A stretch of 64,000 bases of DNA from Thiocapsa sp. (GCF_022340925.1 NZ_JAJDNA010000085.1:1-64000), one strand, 5' to 3'. Numbered from the stretch's first letter, positions 18,102 through 28,150 are shown. Made by a program: numbers and translations. The notes: generated by a model not told the origin, from the sequence alone.

Positions 18102-19361
18102 TTACGAGAGTGAGTCAGTCTTGGTCACGACAACCACACCCTGCGCTGAGACGGTGAAACGCTCGCGGTCTGACTTGAGATCAAGACCGATCTGGGCCCG
18201 CGCTGGGATCTCCACCTCCTTCTCCACGACACAGTTGCGCAGGTGAGCGCCCGGTCCGACTACGACGCCGTTAAACAGGATCGATGCCTCGACGATCGCC
18301 CCGTCATCGACGCGAACCTTGGGGAACAGGACCGAGTGATTGACCCCGCCGCCGCTGATGACCGTACCCGCCGCCAGCATCGAATTGACGAAGATGCCCT
18401 CGTTTCCGCTGGCGGCGCCAGGCACGGTGCGGGCGGGAGGGTACTGACCTTGGTAGGTATGAATGTTCCAGTCGGCCTGGTAGAGATCCAATGGGGGTTC
18501 GGCCCGCAGCAGGGCCATGTTGGCCTGATAGTAGGCATCGATCGACGACAGATCGCACCAGTATCGATCCGGGGTTACGCGGCCCCTCGCCTGGCCGAAG
18601 CGGTAGGCAACGACCCGATTCGCGGCGCTCAGGGGTGCGATGAAATCAAGCGCGAGATCCCGGTCGGCACCGGCGCTGACCGTGCCTGCGGCGTCCGTGC
18701 GCAGCGGATCGGTCCGGGCCATCTCGGCCAAGAGGAACCGACGATCGAAAACATAGACGCCCATGGTCTCGAGGCGCTCGGCCTCGCTCGCCGCCGTCTC
18801 GCCGTTCTGGGTGCCGGCCGGAGCGGGTCGGGCGAATCCGCTGATGAGATCGGCATCGGTCAGCTCGACGCCGGCCTGCGTCCCGGAGCCGGTGCCCTTC
18901 ACCGCACGCACCGCGACGGTGATCTCGGCCTTCGACTCGACATGCGCCCGCACCAGCTCGGCGTAGTCCATCCGATAGACGGCCCCCCCGTCCAGCACCA
19001 GCACCTGGCGGGCGCGGCTGCGTTCGATCAGATAACGGTTTTGCCGAATCGCATCGAAGGGACCGGCATACCACTCCTGGCTCTCACGCATCTGGGGCGG
19101 CACCGGGGTGATGAATTCACCTAGCTCCGGGTTGAAGATCGACCAGCCATCGCGCAGGTGCTTGTGCAGCGAATGACTCTTGTATTGGGTCAACACCAGG
19201 ACCTGGCGCAGCCCGGAATGCAGACAGTTCGCCAACGTAAAGTCGATGACGCGGAACTTCCCCCCAAAGGGAACCGCCGCCTTGGTGCGGTGCTCGGTCA
19301 GAGGCTCGGGGCCCGTACCGCGATCGATGGCAAGGACCAGAATGAGCGTGTCGTAAGACAT
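18102..19361 (-). CDS. GlgC-like protein with degenerate active site
   Basis: 419 residues, full length for ADP-glucose pyrophosphorylase. It retains the fold signature (FGGKFRVIDFTLANCLHSGLR, LTQYKSHSLHKHLRDGWSIF) and the C-terminal left-handed beta-helix (MLAAGTVISGGGVNHSVLFPKVRVDDGAIV). The catalytic motifs are altered. The nucleotide loop AGGRGTRL reads AIDRGTGPE, the metal/catalytic GDH of GDHIY reads GGA in DGGAVYRMDY, and the VEKP lysine motif for glucose-1-phosphate reads FARP. It is therefore probably not an active pyrophosphorylase; a regulatory subunit or sensor role is possible. The active GlgC would be elsewhere. Confidence 0.8.
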   Translation of the reverse strand: MSYDTLILVLAIDRGTGPEPLTEHRTKAAVPFGGKFRVIDFTLANCLHSGLRQVLVLTQYKSHSLHKHLRDGWSIFNPELGEFITPVPPQMRESQEWYAGPFDAIRQNRYLIERSRARQVLVLDGGAVYRMDYAELVRAHVESKAEITVAVRAVKGTGSGTQAGVELTDADLISGFARPAPAGTQNGETAASEAERLETMGVYVFDRRFLLAEMARTDPLRTDAAGTVSAGADRDLALDFIAPLSAANRVVAYRFGQARGRVTPDRYWCDLSSIDAYYQANMALLRAEPPLDLYQADWNIHTYQGQYPPARTVPGAASGNEGIFVNSMLAAGTVISGGGVNHSVLFPKVRVDDGAIVEASILFNGVVVGPGAHLRNCVVEKEVEIPARAQIGLDLKSDRERFTVSAQGVVVVTKTDSLS

Positions 19362-19594
19362 AGCGAACCGGAATCACCGACGGGACCCCTTGTCCCGGCG
19401 CACAGTCTAGCGGGGACCCGGCACGAAAAGCCAGTCGCAATGGCGATGCCGACTGAATCCGCCCGTGCAACAAACCAGCTCGGAATCGCACGACTGCGAT
19501 TGCCCGACCATTTTTTGTTCAACGACCTGGCGACATCGCATTCAGCGGGTGACATGCCAGGCCAGGACCGGAAGCGCAATCAATCGGCCTATCG
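19362..19594. other. Intergenic region between gpmI and the GlgC-like gene
   Basis: Contains the inverted repeat AATCGCA/TGCGATT at about 19485-19502, followed on the plus strand by six T residues near 19510. The neighbouring genes are both on the minus strand, so this is in the wrong orientation to be their terminator. Confidence 0.35.
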
Positions 19595-21175
19595 CTACGC
19601 CGCGTCCAGGCGCTCGAGGGCAGGCACCGGTTTGGGGTGCAAGGCCTCGATCAGGACCGATCGACCGGTCATCTCGGTCGGTCTCGGCAACCCCATGAGA
19701 TCCAAAACGGTCGGGGCGACGTCGGCAAGGCTGCCGGAGGACGCCAGGGTCCAGCGGGATTTGTCCACGACCAGCAGAGGGACGGGATGGGTCGTATGCT
19801 GGGTGTGGGGCTCGTCGGTCTCGGGGTCGACCATGAGATCGCAGTTGCCGTGGTCGGCCGTGACCAAGGCGGAGTAGCCATGCGCCACCGCCGCATCGAG
19901 TACCTGACCGACGGCACGATCGAGCGCCTCGACCGCCCGAATCGCGGCTGGCTGGTCACCTGTATGCCCCACCATATCGCCGTTGGCAAAGTTGACGACC
20001 AGGAAGCCATAGCGGACGCTGCGGATGGCCTCCACGACGGCGTTTGCAACCTGCGGGGCGCTCATCTCGGGCTTCAGGTCATAGGTTGCCACCTTCGGGG
20101 ACGGAATGAGACGGTGTTCTTCACCAGGCGCGAGGTCCTGGCTGCCCCCATTGAAGAAGAAGGTGACATGGGCGTATTTCTCCGTCTCCGCACAATGGAG
20201 CTGGGGGATGCCTAGCCCCCCCAGGATGCGATTGAGCGCCGCACCCGGCGTCTCGGGCGTAAAGGCGAAAGGCAACAGGAGATCGCGGTCGTACTGCATC
20301 ATGCACGTCAGATCGAGCCGCGGATGGCGCCCTCGGTCGAAGCCGTCGAAATCCGGGGTCGCCAAGGCAGCCACCATCTGACGCGGGCGATCCTTGCGAA
20401 AATTGAATGAGACCACGACATCGTCGTCGCTCAGCCCGCGAAAGCCGCCGATGACGGTGGGCTGGATGAACTCATCGTTCTCCCCGGCGGCGTAGGCGGC
20501 ATTGATGGCGTCGCGGGCGGAGGCGGCGCCCCGTCCCTTCCCGAGCACCAAGGCGCGCCAGGCGCGCTCGGTGCGTTCCCAGCGCCGATCGCGGTCCATC
20601 GCATAGAAGCGCCCCGCGAGCGTGGCGATCCGACCCGGCCCGCGGCCAAGCGCCTGCTCGAGCGGAGCAAGATACTGGAAGGCCGACTGAGGCGGCGTAT
20701 CCCGGCCGTCCGCGACCATATGGACCACGGGCTCGACGCCCTTTTTCTGGCACATCTGAATCAACGCGAGCAAGTGGCTCAGATGGCTGTGGACCCCTCC
20801 TTCGGAGACCAGGCCGAGGAGATGCAACGGACGACTTCGACCCTTCGCCTCCGCCAGCGCCTTCGACAGCGCCGCGTTGTTCGAGAAGGTCCCGTCGGCG
20901 ATCGCGTCGTTGATGAGGACCAGGTCCTGGCGGATGACGCAGCCGGTGCCGAGCGTCATGTGCCCGACTTCCGAGTTACCCATCTGCCCCTCTGGCAGAC
21001 CCACAGCAGGACCCGACGCGGTGAGGACCGTGAAGGGATACCGGAAGTAGTATTCGTCGAGCCGCGGGGTGCTCGCCAAAGCAACCGCATTGTTGAGCTT
21101 GCTTGGGTTGATGCCGACGCCGTCCATGATCACGACGACGACGGGCCGTCTCGGAACCAACTGTTGACCATTCAT
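19595..21175 (-). CDS. gpmI: 2,3-bisphosphoglycerate-independent phosphoglycerate mutase
   Basis: 526 residues from the ATG at 21175; an in-frame TTG nine bases upstream is a weaker alternative. It interconverts 3- and 2-phosphoglycerate in glycolysis and gluconeogenesis. Alkaline-phosphatase-superfamily metal motifs are visible: VVVVIMDGVGINP, the phosphoserine site in PEGQMGNSEVGHM (about residues 62-74), NFANGDMVGHTGD and TADHGNCDLM. The C-terminal DVAPTVLDLMGLPRP is typical of the family. It stands alone between pdxJ and the GlgC-like gene. Confidence 0.97.
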   Translation of the reverse strand: MNGQQLVPRRPVVVVIMDGVGINPSKLNNAVALASTPRLDEYYFRYPFTVLTASGPAVGLPEGQMGNSEVGHMTLGTGCVIRQDLVLINDAIADGTFSNNAALSKALAEAKGRSRPLHLLGLVSEGGVHSHLSHLLALIQMCQKKGVEPVVHMVADGRDTPPQSAFQYLAPLEQALGRGPGRIATLAGRFYAMDRDRRWERTERAWRALVLGKGRGAASARDAINAAYAAGENDEFIQPTVIGGFRGLSDDDVVVSFNFRKDRPRQMVAALATPDFDGFDRGRHPRLDLTCMMQYDRDLLLPFAFTPETPGAALNRILGGLGIPQLHCAETEKYAHVTFFFNGGSQDLAPGEEHRLIPSPKVATYDLKPEMSAPQVANAVVEAIRSVRYGFLVVNFANGDMVGHTGDQPAAIRAVEALDRAVGQVLDAAVAHGYSALVTADHGNCDLMVDPETDEPHTQHTTHPVPLLVVDKSRWTLASSGSLADVAPTVLDLMGLPRPTEMTGRSVLIEALHPKPVPALERLDAA

Positions 21176-21435
21176 GGGTCTCAATCACTCACGAGTTGAG
21201 TTGCGGGGAACGCGGATGGCCCAAAGGCATGCAAACGCAGTACCGACGGGTCGGGACAGAAACCACGGAACTCCCGCGGCAAGGCGCCGATGGCGGCCAA
21301 CTGGCGCGCCTCATATCCGCCAGACCCATCCCGATGATCGACAGGGGCACCTTGTCTACACCCGAGCCTTCTGCCCCCTGCAGGGGCAATCGCCGCCCGA
21401 CACGCCCCGACAGGGTGCAGGTCGACACGAGCGCG

Positions 21436-22191
21436 TCAGTGTGATCCCCGGGCCGCGGCATCCATGACCTCCTTCATGTCCCGAACAGCGCGGTCGAGAC
21501 CCGAGAAGATCGCACGGGCGACAATGGCGTGCCCGATGTTCAGCTCGCGGACCCCGCGGATGGCGGCGATCGCCTTCACGTTGTGGTAGTCCAACCCATG
21601 TCCGGCATTGACCTGCAGTCCCAGAGCGAGACCCAGCTCCACCCCGCGACGGATTCGCGCCAAGGCACTGGAACACTCAAACCGCGTGCGGGCGTCCGCA
21701 TACTGGCCGGTATGGATCTCGATCACGGGGGCACCGACGGCATGCGCCGCCTCGATCTGGGCGGGCTCGGCGTCGACGAAGAGGGATACGCGGATCCCGG
21801 ACTCGGCAAGGCGTGCGCAGAACTCGCGCAGGGCAGGAACGTTGGCCGTCACGTCCAAACCGCCCTCGGTGGTGAGCTCCTCGCGGCGCTCCGGCACCAG
21901 ACAGCAGTCGGCGGGGCGCAGGCGACAGGCGATTTCGCCCATCTCCGGCGTGGGTGCCATCTCGAGGTTCATGCGGGTCTGTAAGATGCCGCAGAGCAGC
22001 TCCACATCGCGCTCCTGAATGTGGCGCCGATCCTCGCGTAGATGCAGTGTGATCGAGTCCGCGCCGGCCTGCTCGGCCACCAGCGCGGCCTGGATCGGCT
22101 CTGGATAACGGGTCCCGCGCGCACGACGGATCGTGGCGACATGGTCGATGTTGACGCCGAGCAGGACCTCGGCAGGTGTCTGGTTGATCAA
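21436..22191 (-). CDS. pdxJ: Pyridoxine 5'-phosphate synthase
   Basis: 251 residues. PdxJ condenses 1-deoxy-xylulose-5-phosphate with 3-amino-1-hydroxyacetone phosphate in vitamin B6 synthesis. The N-terminal [20 protein letters not shown], the catalytic-loop [13 protein letters not shown] and the C-terminal [25 protein letters not shown] blocks are all intact. It begins 3 bp after the recO stop and is the last gene of the rnc-era-recO-pdxJ series, a common gammaproteobacterial order. Confidence 0.97.
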   Translation of the reverse strand: MINQTPAEVLLGVNIDHVATIRRARGTRYPEPIQAALVAEQAGADSITLHLREDRRHIQERDVELLCGILQTRMNLEMAPTPEMGEIACRLRPADCCLVPERREELTTEGGLDVTANVPALREFCARLAESGIRVSLFVDAEPAQIEAAHAVGAPVIEIHTGQYADARTRFECSSALARIRRGVELGLALGLQVNAGHGLDYHNVKAIAAIRGVRELNIGHAIVARAIFSGLDRAVRDMKEVMDAAARGSH

Positions 22192-22194
22192 AGC

Positions 22195-23001
22195 TCACGA
22201 CTCCGATTCACGATCCCCGGTCGAAAAGGTTTGCGACATCCCGGCACTGATCCCTGACGCCGGCGGCTGACGCGCTGCCGGCTTGGCCTCAGCAGCGGCC
22301 CAGCGACGGAACAGCTCGCGGCTCTTCAAGGGTCGTCCGCCAAGATGGGGCTCGAGCACGCGGCGCAGAAGGGCTCGGGCCTCGCGGATCTGAGGCGGCG
22401 ACAGGGGCATACCCTTCGAAAGGGCCAGCAATGTAGCCCCGGACAGGGTCTGCCCGGCGTCATTCACGGCGGCCCGCCGTACGCCGTATCCCGGATCAAG
22501 CGCATAGATGCCATCGGCGACGACGGCGCCCCCCCCCCCTGCCTCGACATCCAACGCCAGTCCATAGCCGAGCTCATCGAGCAGCCGGATCTCGAATTGC
22601 CGCAGAACGGTCTCCTGATCCTCATCTTCCGCCAAGGCGGCGAGTGCGGAATGGTAGAAGGCGAACAACGGGTCGTGCGGATCATCGCGACCGAGGAGTC
22701 GCACCAGCAGCTCGTTGAGGTACAACCCACACCAGAGTGAGCGGCCGGACAGACCGATGGCCGGTCCCGCAGCCTCCACGCGCGTCAGGGTGCGGACCTC
22801 ACCGCGCCCGATAACGTCCAGCCACAAGGGCTGAAACGGCTGCAGCAGGGCGCTTCCCGGATTGCGGGGGCGCCGCGCACCTCTGGCGATGGCTGGGATG
22901 CGGCCGAGATCGATGGCGAATATCTCCAGCAGGAGACTGGTGTTGCCATAGTCTCGCCGGTGAAGCACGAAGGCTTGGAGCAGGGACCCTGGATCGGTCA
23001 C
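22195..23001 (-). CDS. recO: DNA repair protein RecO, with an 11-nt G homopolymer in the gene
   Basis: 268 residues from a GTG at 23001. RecO loads RecA with RecR on SSB-coated DNA. The N-terminal OB fold (SLLQAFVLHRRDYGNTSLLLEIF..LGRIPAIARGARRP) and the central LYLNELLVRLL helix are clear. The C-terminal region is longer than in E. coli. Codons at 22529-22539 contain eleven consecutive C on the plus strand (G in the coding strand), giving four glycines in a row (EAGGGGAVV). Slippage there would truncate the protein. The gene lies between era and pdxJ with 9- and 3-bp gaps. Confidence 0.94.
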   Translation of the reverse strand: MTDPGSLLQAFVLHRRDYGNTSLLLEIFAIDLGRIPAIARGARRPRNPGSALLQPFQPLWLDVIGRGEVRTLTRVEAAGPAIGLSGRSLWCGLYLNELLVRLLGRDDPHDPLFAFYHSALAALAEDEDQETVLRQFEIRLLDELGYGLALDVEAGGGGAVVADGIYALDPGYGVRRAAVNDAGQTLSGATLLALSKGMPLSPPQIREARALLRRVLEPHLGGRPLKSRELFRRWAAAEAKPAARQPPASGISAGMSQTFSTGDRESES

Positions 23002-23010
23002 GGCGACGCG

Positions 23011-23913
23011 TCACTCATCCCCATAGCCGAGGCGGGTCAAAGCCTCCTCGTCACTTGACCAGCTCTTCTTGACCTTGACCCAGACCTCCAGGTGCACGGG
23101 GTAGCCAAACAGCTTTTGCATCTCGAGCCGGGCCTGGGTCGCGGCAGCCTTGAGCGCCTCGCCTTGGCGACCGATGATGATGGCCTTCTGACTGGGGCGC
23201 TCAACCCAGATCAGGGCATGGATCCTGTAGCGCTGGTCGATCTCCTCGAAGCGCTCGATCTCCACCGTCGTGCGGTAGGGCAGCTCCTCGCCGTAACGCT
23301 GCACCAGTTGCTCGCGCACCAGCTCGGCGGCAAAGAAACGCTCCGAGCGGTCGGTGATCTGGTCTTCGGGGAAGGCAGGCTCGCCCTCGGGCAAGGCCCG
23401 CAGCAGGGCGAGCTCCAGTGCATCGGTCTGATCTCCGGTCCTCGCCGAAACGGGGACGAGCTCCACGAACCCATGGCGTTGCCCGAGTCGCTGCAGGAAG
23501 GGCAGCAGATCTTCCTTGTTGACGACACGGTCCACTTTGTTGACAGCGACGATCGCCGGTACGCCCGCGGTGACGATGGCCTCGAGGGCCGCGTCATCTT
23601 CGCCCGTCCAGCGCAGCGCCTCGACCACGAAGAGCACCAGGTCAGTTTCGCTGATCGCCGTGCGCGCCGCACGATTCAGATAGCGGTTCAGCGCACTGCC
23701 CCCGCGGTGGTGAATCCCCGGTGTATCGACGAAGAGGATCTGTCCCTCCGGCCGCGTCCTGATCCCGAGAATCGAATGGCGGGTCGTCTGCGCCTTGTGC
23801 GAGGTGATGGCGAGCTTATGCCCCATCAATCGGTTGAGCAGGGTCGACTTGCCGACATTGGGCCGCCCGATGATGGCCACCGTCCCACAGCGACCTCCCC
23901 GCGACTCAGACAT
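23011..23913 (-). CDS. era: GTPase Era
   Basis: 300 residues from the ATG at 23913, which lies 8 bp inside rnc. Era is an essential GTPase for 30S ribosome maturation that binds the 3' end of 16S rRNA. G-motifs: GRPNVGKSTLLN, the switch region with TTRHSILGI, DTPG(IH) and NKVD. The C-terminal KH domain has WVERPSQKAIIIGRQGEALK and KLFGYPVHLEVWVKVKKSW. Coupling to rnc is typical. Confidence 0.97.
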   Translation of the reverse strand: MSESRGGRCGTVAIIGRPNVGKSTLLNRLMGHKLAITSHKAQTTRHSILGIRTRPEGQILFVDTPGIHHRGGSALNRYLNRAARTAISETDLVLFVVEALRWTGEDDAALEAIVTAGVPAIVAVNKVDRVVNKEDLLPFLQRLGQRHGFVELVPVSARTGDQTDALELALLRALPEGEPAFPEDQITDRSERFFAAELVREQLVQRYGEELPYRTTVEIERFEEIDQRYRIHALIWVERPSQKAIIIGRQGEALKAAATQARLEMQKLFGYPVHLEVWVKVKKSWSSDEEALTRLGYGDE

Positions 23914-24583
23914 GTCCGATCCGCTCCAGCATCGCCTGTGCCGCCGCCTGCTCGGCGCGGCGTCGTGTTCCGCCCTCGGCGCGCGTACAGAGGTCCGCAT
24001 CGCTCAAGGTGCAGCTGACGAGAAAGGTCTGGGCATGGGGGTCACCACCGATCGCCTCGACGCGGTACTCAGGGAGCGGCCGCCGTTGAGCCTGAAGCCA
24101 CTCCTGCAGGCGGGTCTTGGGGTCTTTCGCGGACTGCGTCGCACCGGTTTGGTCAAGCCGGGGACGAAACAGACGAAGCACCAGCTCGCGGGCCGAGGCG
24201 AAGCCCGCGTCCAGGTAGGCAGCGCCCAACAAGGCCTCGAAGGCATCGGCCAGAATCGAGTCTCGCGCGTAGCCGCCGGTGCGCAGCTCCCCGCCCCCGA
24301 GCGTCAGGTAGTTGCCCAGGTCCAGCCCGCGGGCGAGTCGCGCCAACGTCTCCCGCTTAACCAGCGATGCCCGCATCCGGCTCAGGGTTCCCTCATCCGC
24401 ATCCGGAAAGCGCTCCCAGAGTGCCTCGGCAATCACGAAGCCGATGAGGGCGTCCCCGAGAAACTCCAACCGCTCATTGTTGGATGGTCCCGCGCTGCGG
24501 TGCGTGAGCGCCTGCTCGAGCAGATCTGCCCGCGTGAATCCTTGTCCGATGGCGCGAGCGAGCCGTCTCGGATCGGCCGTCAC
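23906..24583 (-). CDS. rnc: Ribonuclease III
   Basis: 225 residues from a GTG at 24583 overlapping the previous stop by four bases (GTGA). RNase III cuts double-stranded RNA in rRNA and mRNA processing. The signature NERLEFLGDALIGFVIAE carries the catalytic acidic residues, with DAFEALLGAAYLDAGF supplying the second set. The C-terminal double-stranded RNA-binding domain begins around DPKTRLQEWLQAQ and ends RRAEQAAAQAMLERI. Confidence 0.97.
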   Translation of the reverse strand: MTADPRRLARAIGQGFTRADLLEQALTHRSAGPSNNERLEFLGDALIGFVIAEALWERFPDADEGTLSRMRASLVKRETLARLARGLDLGNYLTLGGGELRTGGYARDSILADAFEALLGAAYLDAGFASARELVLRLFRPRLDQTGATQSAKDPKTRLQEWLQAQRRPLPEYRVEAIGGDPHAQTFLVSCTLSDADLCTRAEGGTRRRAEQAAAQAMLERIGHV

Positions 24584-24963
24584 GGCGCCTTCACTTCGAC
24601 CTGGTGATCGAACGTCAAGACCGCATCGACGTTGTATAAGACATGCTGGCGCTGCTCGTAGTCGAGCTTCACCTCGTAGCTGTTCTCGCCCGTACGCGTG
24701 ACCTTGAAATCCTTGGGAGTGACCTGTCCAACGTTGTTGATCTCCATCTGACGCGAGATCTGATTGACGATGCCACGAGCGCCGCCCTCGATGGGCTCCG
24801 AAGGGTTCGCGACGCGGTTCATGATGGACCTGACCGTCCAGAAGTTCATATAGGCCGGGCCCAACTTAAACAGAAGGGTGAGAAAAAAGGCGATGAGCGA
24901 GATGATGACAATCACCGACAGCATGCCCATTCCGCCCTGGTGTGTGCGCAGTCGCGATCTCAC
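24580..24963 (-). CDS. DUF4845 small membrane protein
   Basis: 127 residues. The start is the GTG at 24963, since GGAGG sits six bases upstream; a longer frame to 25008 lacks a ribosome site. One N-terminal membrane helix (MGMLSVIVIISLIAFFLTLLFKLGP) leads to a small periplasmic domain (YMNFWTVRSIMNRVANP..ENSYEVKLDYEQRQHVLYNVDAVLTFDHQVEV). The pattern fits DUF4845, a family regularly found between lepB and rnc in gammaproteobacteria. Function is unknown. Confidence 0.9.
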   Translation of the reverse strand: MRSRLRTHQGGMGMLSVIVIISLIAFFLTLLFKLGPAYMNFWTVRSIMNRVANPSEPIEGGARGIVNQISRQMEINNVGQVTPKDFKVTRTGENSYEVKLDYEQRQHVLYNVDAVLTFDHQVEVKAP

Positions 24964-25152
24964 AGACGCCTCCGATCGGTTTGACTCATGATGCTGTATA
25001 CACCACATGTCGCTCGGTCCTCGAGCGGCCTATGCGGTGCGCCGATATCGCTTGGCCTTTGAGCCAGACGCTTGATTGCGTTTCCCCCGAGTTGCAACGA
25101 CGACACGTCGCCGAACGGGGGATGAATCGGGAGACCCCGTCTTCCGGCTCCA

Positions 25153-25187
25153 TGCTGATTCCTCGCCAGGATGGCCGATCAATCAGC
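25153..25187 (-). repeat. 35-nt palindromic intergenic repeat, copy A
   Basis: Read on the minus strand it opens GCTGATTGATCGGCC and ends AATCAGCA. The arms GCTGATT and AATCAGC are perfect inverted repeats, with an inner GCCA/TGGC stem. It lies 15 bp after the lepB stop codon, in the same orientation relative to the gene as copy B after leuB. No U-run follows. Confidence 0.65.
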
Positions 25188-25202
25188 CGCTGCATAGGGA
25201 GC

Positions 25203-26054
25203 TTACTCGATGCCCTCACCCAGCCGGCCCCATGCGATCGGCAACCCGTCACGGCCGCCGTCCCAATGCATCCAGATTGCGAATGCCTTCCCGACAAGGT
25301 TGCCCGCCGGCACGAAGCCCCAGCAGCGGCTGTCATTGCTGTTGTCCCGATTGTCGCCCATCACGAAATACTGGCCTTCCGGGACCTTGATCGGGCCGTA
25401 CGCCAGCATCCGGCAACCCGGGGGGAGGTCCGGGGCATTGGGGCGCGTCAGGATGTGGTGCTCGACGCTGCCGAGCCGCTCCAGCGCCTCGCGCGCACCG
25501 GTCATCTCGGCCCCCGATCCCACACCTGTAAAGGACCCGACCGGCAATTGCGCCACGGGCTCACCATTGCGATAGATCGTCTTGTGACGGTAGCCGATCT
25601 CGTCGCCCGGAACGCCCACCACGCGCTTGATGTAATCGGTCGACTGATCCTGGGGAAATTTAAAGACCACCACGTCGCCGACTGCGGGGTCGCCGATGTC
25701 AATGAATACGCTGTTGAGGATCGGCCAACGCAGACCATAGGAAAACTTATTGACAAGGATGAAGTCACCTGTCAGGAGGGTCGGCATCATCGAGTTCGAG
25801 GGAATTCGAAAGGGCTCGACTAGAAAGGAGCGCAGAATCAGGACGGCAAAAATGACAGGAAAAAAGGAGCGGGCATACTCGACCAAGACAGGTTCTTTGC
25901 GGGCGGACCTGCGATCCTCCGCCACCGCGCCTGTGCCGACAGCGACCTCGGCCAGGCGCCGCCGACGCGGCGCGAACAGGAGTGCATCGATCAGCCAGAT
26001 GCCGCCCGTCACGGCGGATGCCAGCACCAAAAACGCGGGGAAATCGAAAGTCAT
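25203..26054 (-). CDS. lepB: Signal peptidase I
   Basis: 283 residues. It removes signal peptides on the outer face of the inner membrane. Two N-terminal membrane helices (FLVLASAVTGGIWLIDALLF; ARSFFPVIFAVLILRSFLV) flank a basic cytoplasmic loop. The catalytic serine is in PSNSMMPTLLTGDF and the general-base lysine in TDYIKRVVGVPGDEI. Box E reads GDNRDNSNDSRCWGFVP. It follows lepA by 76 bp in the usual lepA-lepB pair. Confidence 0.97.
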   Translation of the reverse strand: MTFDFPAFLVLASAVTGGIWLIDALLFAPRRRRLAEVAVGTGAVAEDRRSARKEPVLVEYARSFFPVIFAVLILRSFLVEPFRIPSNSMMPTLLTGDFILVNKFSYGLRWPILNSVFIDIGDPAVGDVVVFKFPQDQSTDYIKRVVGVPGDEIGYRHKTIYRNGEPVAQLPVGSFTGVGSGAEMTGAREALERLGSVEHHILTRPNAPDLPPGCRMLAYGPIKVPEGQYFVMGDNRDNSNDSRCWGFVPAGNLVGKAFAIWMHWDGGRDGLPIAWGRLGEGIE

Positions 26055-26130
26055 GGGTCTGTTTGTCGGGGCTCTCTGTTCGTTGGCGGGACCGCGTCCT
26101 CACGGACCCGGCACATCGGCCGAAGCCTGG

Positions 26131-27933
26131 TCAATTATCCTTCCCGACCTTTAGCACGGCAAGAAAGGCCTCCTGAGGGATCTCGACCCGACCGACCTGT
26201 TTCATTCGACGCTTGCCGGCTTTTTGTTTTTCCAGGAGCTTGCGTTTTCGAGTCACATCGCCGCCGTAGCATTTCGCCGTGACGTTCTTGCGCAAGGGCT
26301 TGACCGTGGTTCGCGCGATGATCTTGGTGCCGATCGCCGCCTGGATCGCCACCTCGAACATCTGGCGTGGAATCAGCTCCTTCATCCGCTCGGTGACGTC
26401 CCGTCCGCGACCCTGCGCGAGGGCGCGGTGGACAATCGAGGAGAGCGAGTCCACCTTGTCGCCGTTGATCAGGACATCCAGCTTGACCAGATCCGTCGCC
26501 TGGAAGCGCTTGAGCTCGTACTCGAACGAAGCGAACCCTCGACTGACCGATTTGAGCCGGTCGAAGAAGTCGAGCACGACCTCGCTCAGGGGCAGCTCGT
26601 AGCTGACCTGCACCTGCCCCCCGAGATACTGGATCTGCTTCTGCACGCCCCGCTTCTCGATGCAGAGATTGATGACCGCGCCCAGGTAATCCTGCGGGAC
26701 CAGGATATGGGCCTCGATGATCGGTTCGCGAATCTCTCGGATCTTGCCCGGATCCGGCAGGTTCGCCGGATTGTCGATCTTGATGAGCTCACCGTCGGTT
26801 CGCAGCACCTCGTAGACGACGGTCGGTGCGGTCGTGATTAGGTCCAGATCGTATTCGCGCTCAAGCCGCTCCTGGATAATCTCCATGTGCAGCATGCCGA
26901 GAAAACCGCAGCGAAAGCCGAATCCCAAGGCTTGCGAGACCTCGGGCTCATAGTAGAGAGCGGCGTCATTGAGCCTCAGCTTGCCGAGCGCCTCGCGCAA
27001 GTCGTCATAGTCGTCTGAGATCACCGTATAGAGTCCGGCGAACACCCGCGGGCGCATCTCCTTGAAGCCCGGAAGCTTGGCCGCCGGGGCATCGGGACGC
27101 GTGATGGTGTCCCCCACCGGTGCGCCGTCGATCTCCTTGATGCCGGCCACCATGAAGCCGACCTCGCCCGCACCGAGACCCTCCCGCTCCGTCTTCTTCG
27201 GCGTGAAGACGCCGAGCGCGTCGACCTGGTGGGTCCGTCCGGTCGACATGATCAGGACCTTGTCTCGGCGACGCATCTCGCCGTTCATGACACGCACGAG
27301 AGAGACCACACCCACGTAGGGGTCGAACCAGGAATCGATGATCAAGGCCTGCAAGGCCGCGCTCCGGTCACCGCGCGGCGGCGGGATGCGCTCGATCAGC
27401 GCTTCGAGGAGATCGGGGATCCCCTCGCCGGTCTTGGCACTCACCCGGAGTGCATGCTCGGCCTCCAGGCCGATGATCTCTTCGATCTCCGTGATCACAC
27501 GCTCCGGCTCGGCCGAAGGCAGATCGATCTTGTTCAGGACCGGCAGGACCTCGAGACCCTGCTCAATGGCGGTGTAGCAGTTGGCCACGCTCTGGGCCTC
27601 GACACCCTGAGCGGCATCCACGACGAGCAAGGCACCCTCGCAGGCAGCAAGCGACCGCGACACCTCATAGGAGAAGTCGACATGGCCCGGCGTGTCGATA
27701 AAATTCAGCTGATAGATCTCACCGTTACGGGCGCGGTAGTCGAGCGTCACACTCTGTGCCTTGATGGTGATCCCACGCTCGCGTTCCAGGTCCATCGAAT
27801 CGAGCACCTGGCTCGACATCTCACGGTCTGTCAGTGCACCGCTGAGCTGGATGAAACGGTCGGCGATAGTCGACTTGCCGTGATCGATATGGGCGATGAT
27901 CGAGAAATTTCGGATATGACTCAGGTCTGCCAT
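26131..27933 (-). CDS. lepA: Elongation factor 4 (LepA), back-translocating GTPase
   Basis: 600 residues from the ATG at 27933 ([22 protein letters not shown]); a 12-codon upstream extension has no support. G1-G5 motifs: [35 protein letters not shown] and the SAKTG loop. Domains II, III and V follow, with the LepA-specific C-terminal domain ending [26 protein letters not shown]. It acts on stalled or mis-translocated ribosomes. Confidence 0.98.
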   Translation of the reverse strand: MADLSHIRNFSIIAHIDHGKSTIADRFIQLSGALTDREMSSQVLDSMDLERERGITIKAQSVTLDYRARNGEIYQLNFIDTPGHVDFSYEVSRSLAACEGALLVVDAAQGVEAQSVANCYTAIEQGLEVLPVLNKIDLPSAEPERVITEIEEIIGLEAEHALRVSAKTGEGIPDLLEALIERIPPPRGDRSAALQALIIDSWFDPYVGVVSLVRVMNGEMRRRDKVLIMSTGRTHQVDALGVFTPKKTEREGLGAGEVGFMVAGIKEIDGAPVGDTITRPDAPAAKLPGFKEMRPRVFAGLYTVISDDYDDLREALGKLRLNDAALYYEPEVSQALGFGFRCGFLGMLHMEIIQERLEREYDLDLITTAPTVVYEVLRTDGELIKIDNPANLPDPGKIREIREPIIEAHILVPQDYLGAVINLCIEKRGVQKQIQYLGGQVQVSYELPLSEVVLDFFDRLKSVSRGFASFEYELKRFQATDLVKLDVLINGDKVDSLSSIVHRALAQGRGRDVTERMKELIPRQMFEVAIQAAIGTKIIARTTVKPLRKNVTAKCYGGDVTRKRKLLEKQKAGKRRMKQVGRVEIPQEAFLAVLKVGKDN

Positions 27934-28150
27934 GAAGATACAGGTCGCCCGGGGACGCGTTGACAGCACGCGGGAGGATCAAGGCCGAGCCGGTCGGCGC
28001 GGTGCGCTTGGGTATCGCGAATGGCAGGCGATCATAGCAGACAGGCCGGACCGGCGCAGCGAGGAACCGGGCGTCAAGCACCCGGCCCCAGGCTGCAGGA
28101 GGGCTCGATCGCGCAGCGGTGTCCGTTTTGAGGTCCGGACACGTGCGCCC

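Noticed and set aside
19485-19515. Hairpin followed by six T as an intrinsic terminator
   Set aside because: It would stop plus-strand transcripts, while both flanking genes are on the minus strand.
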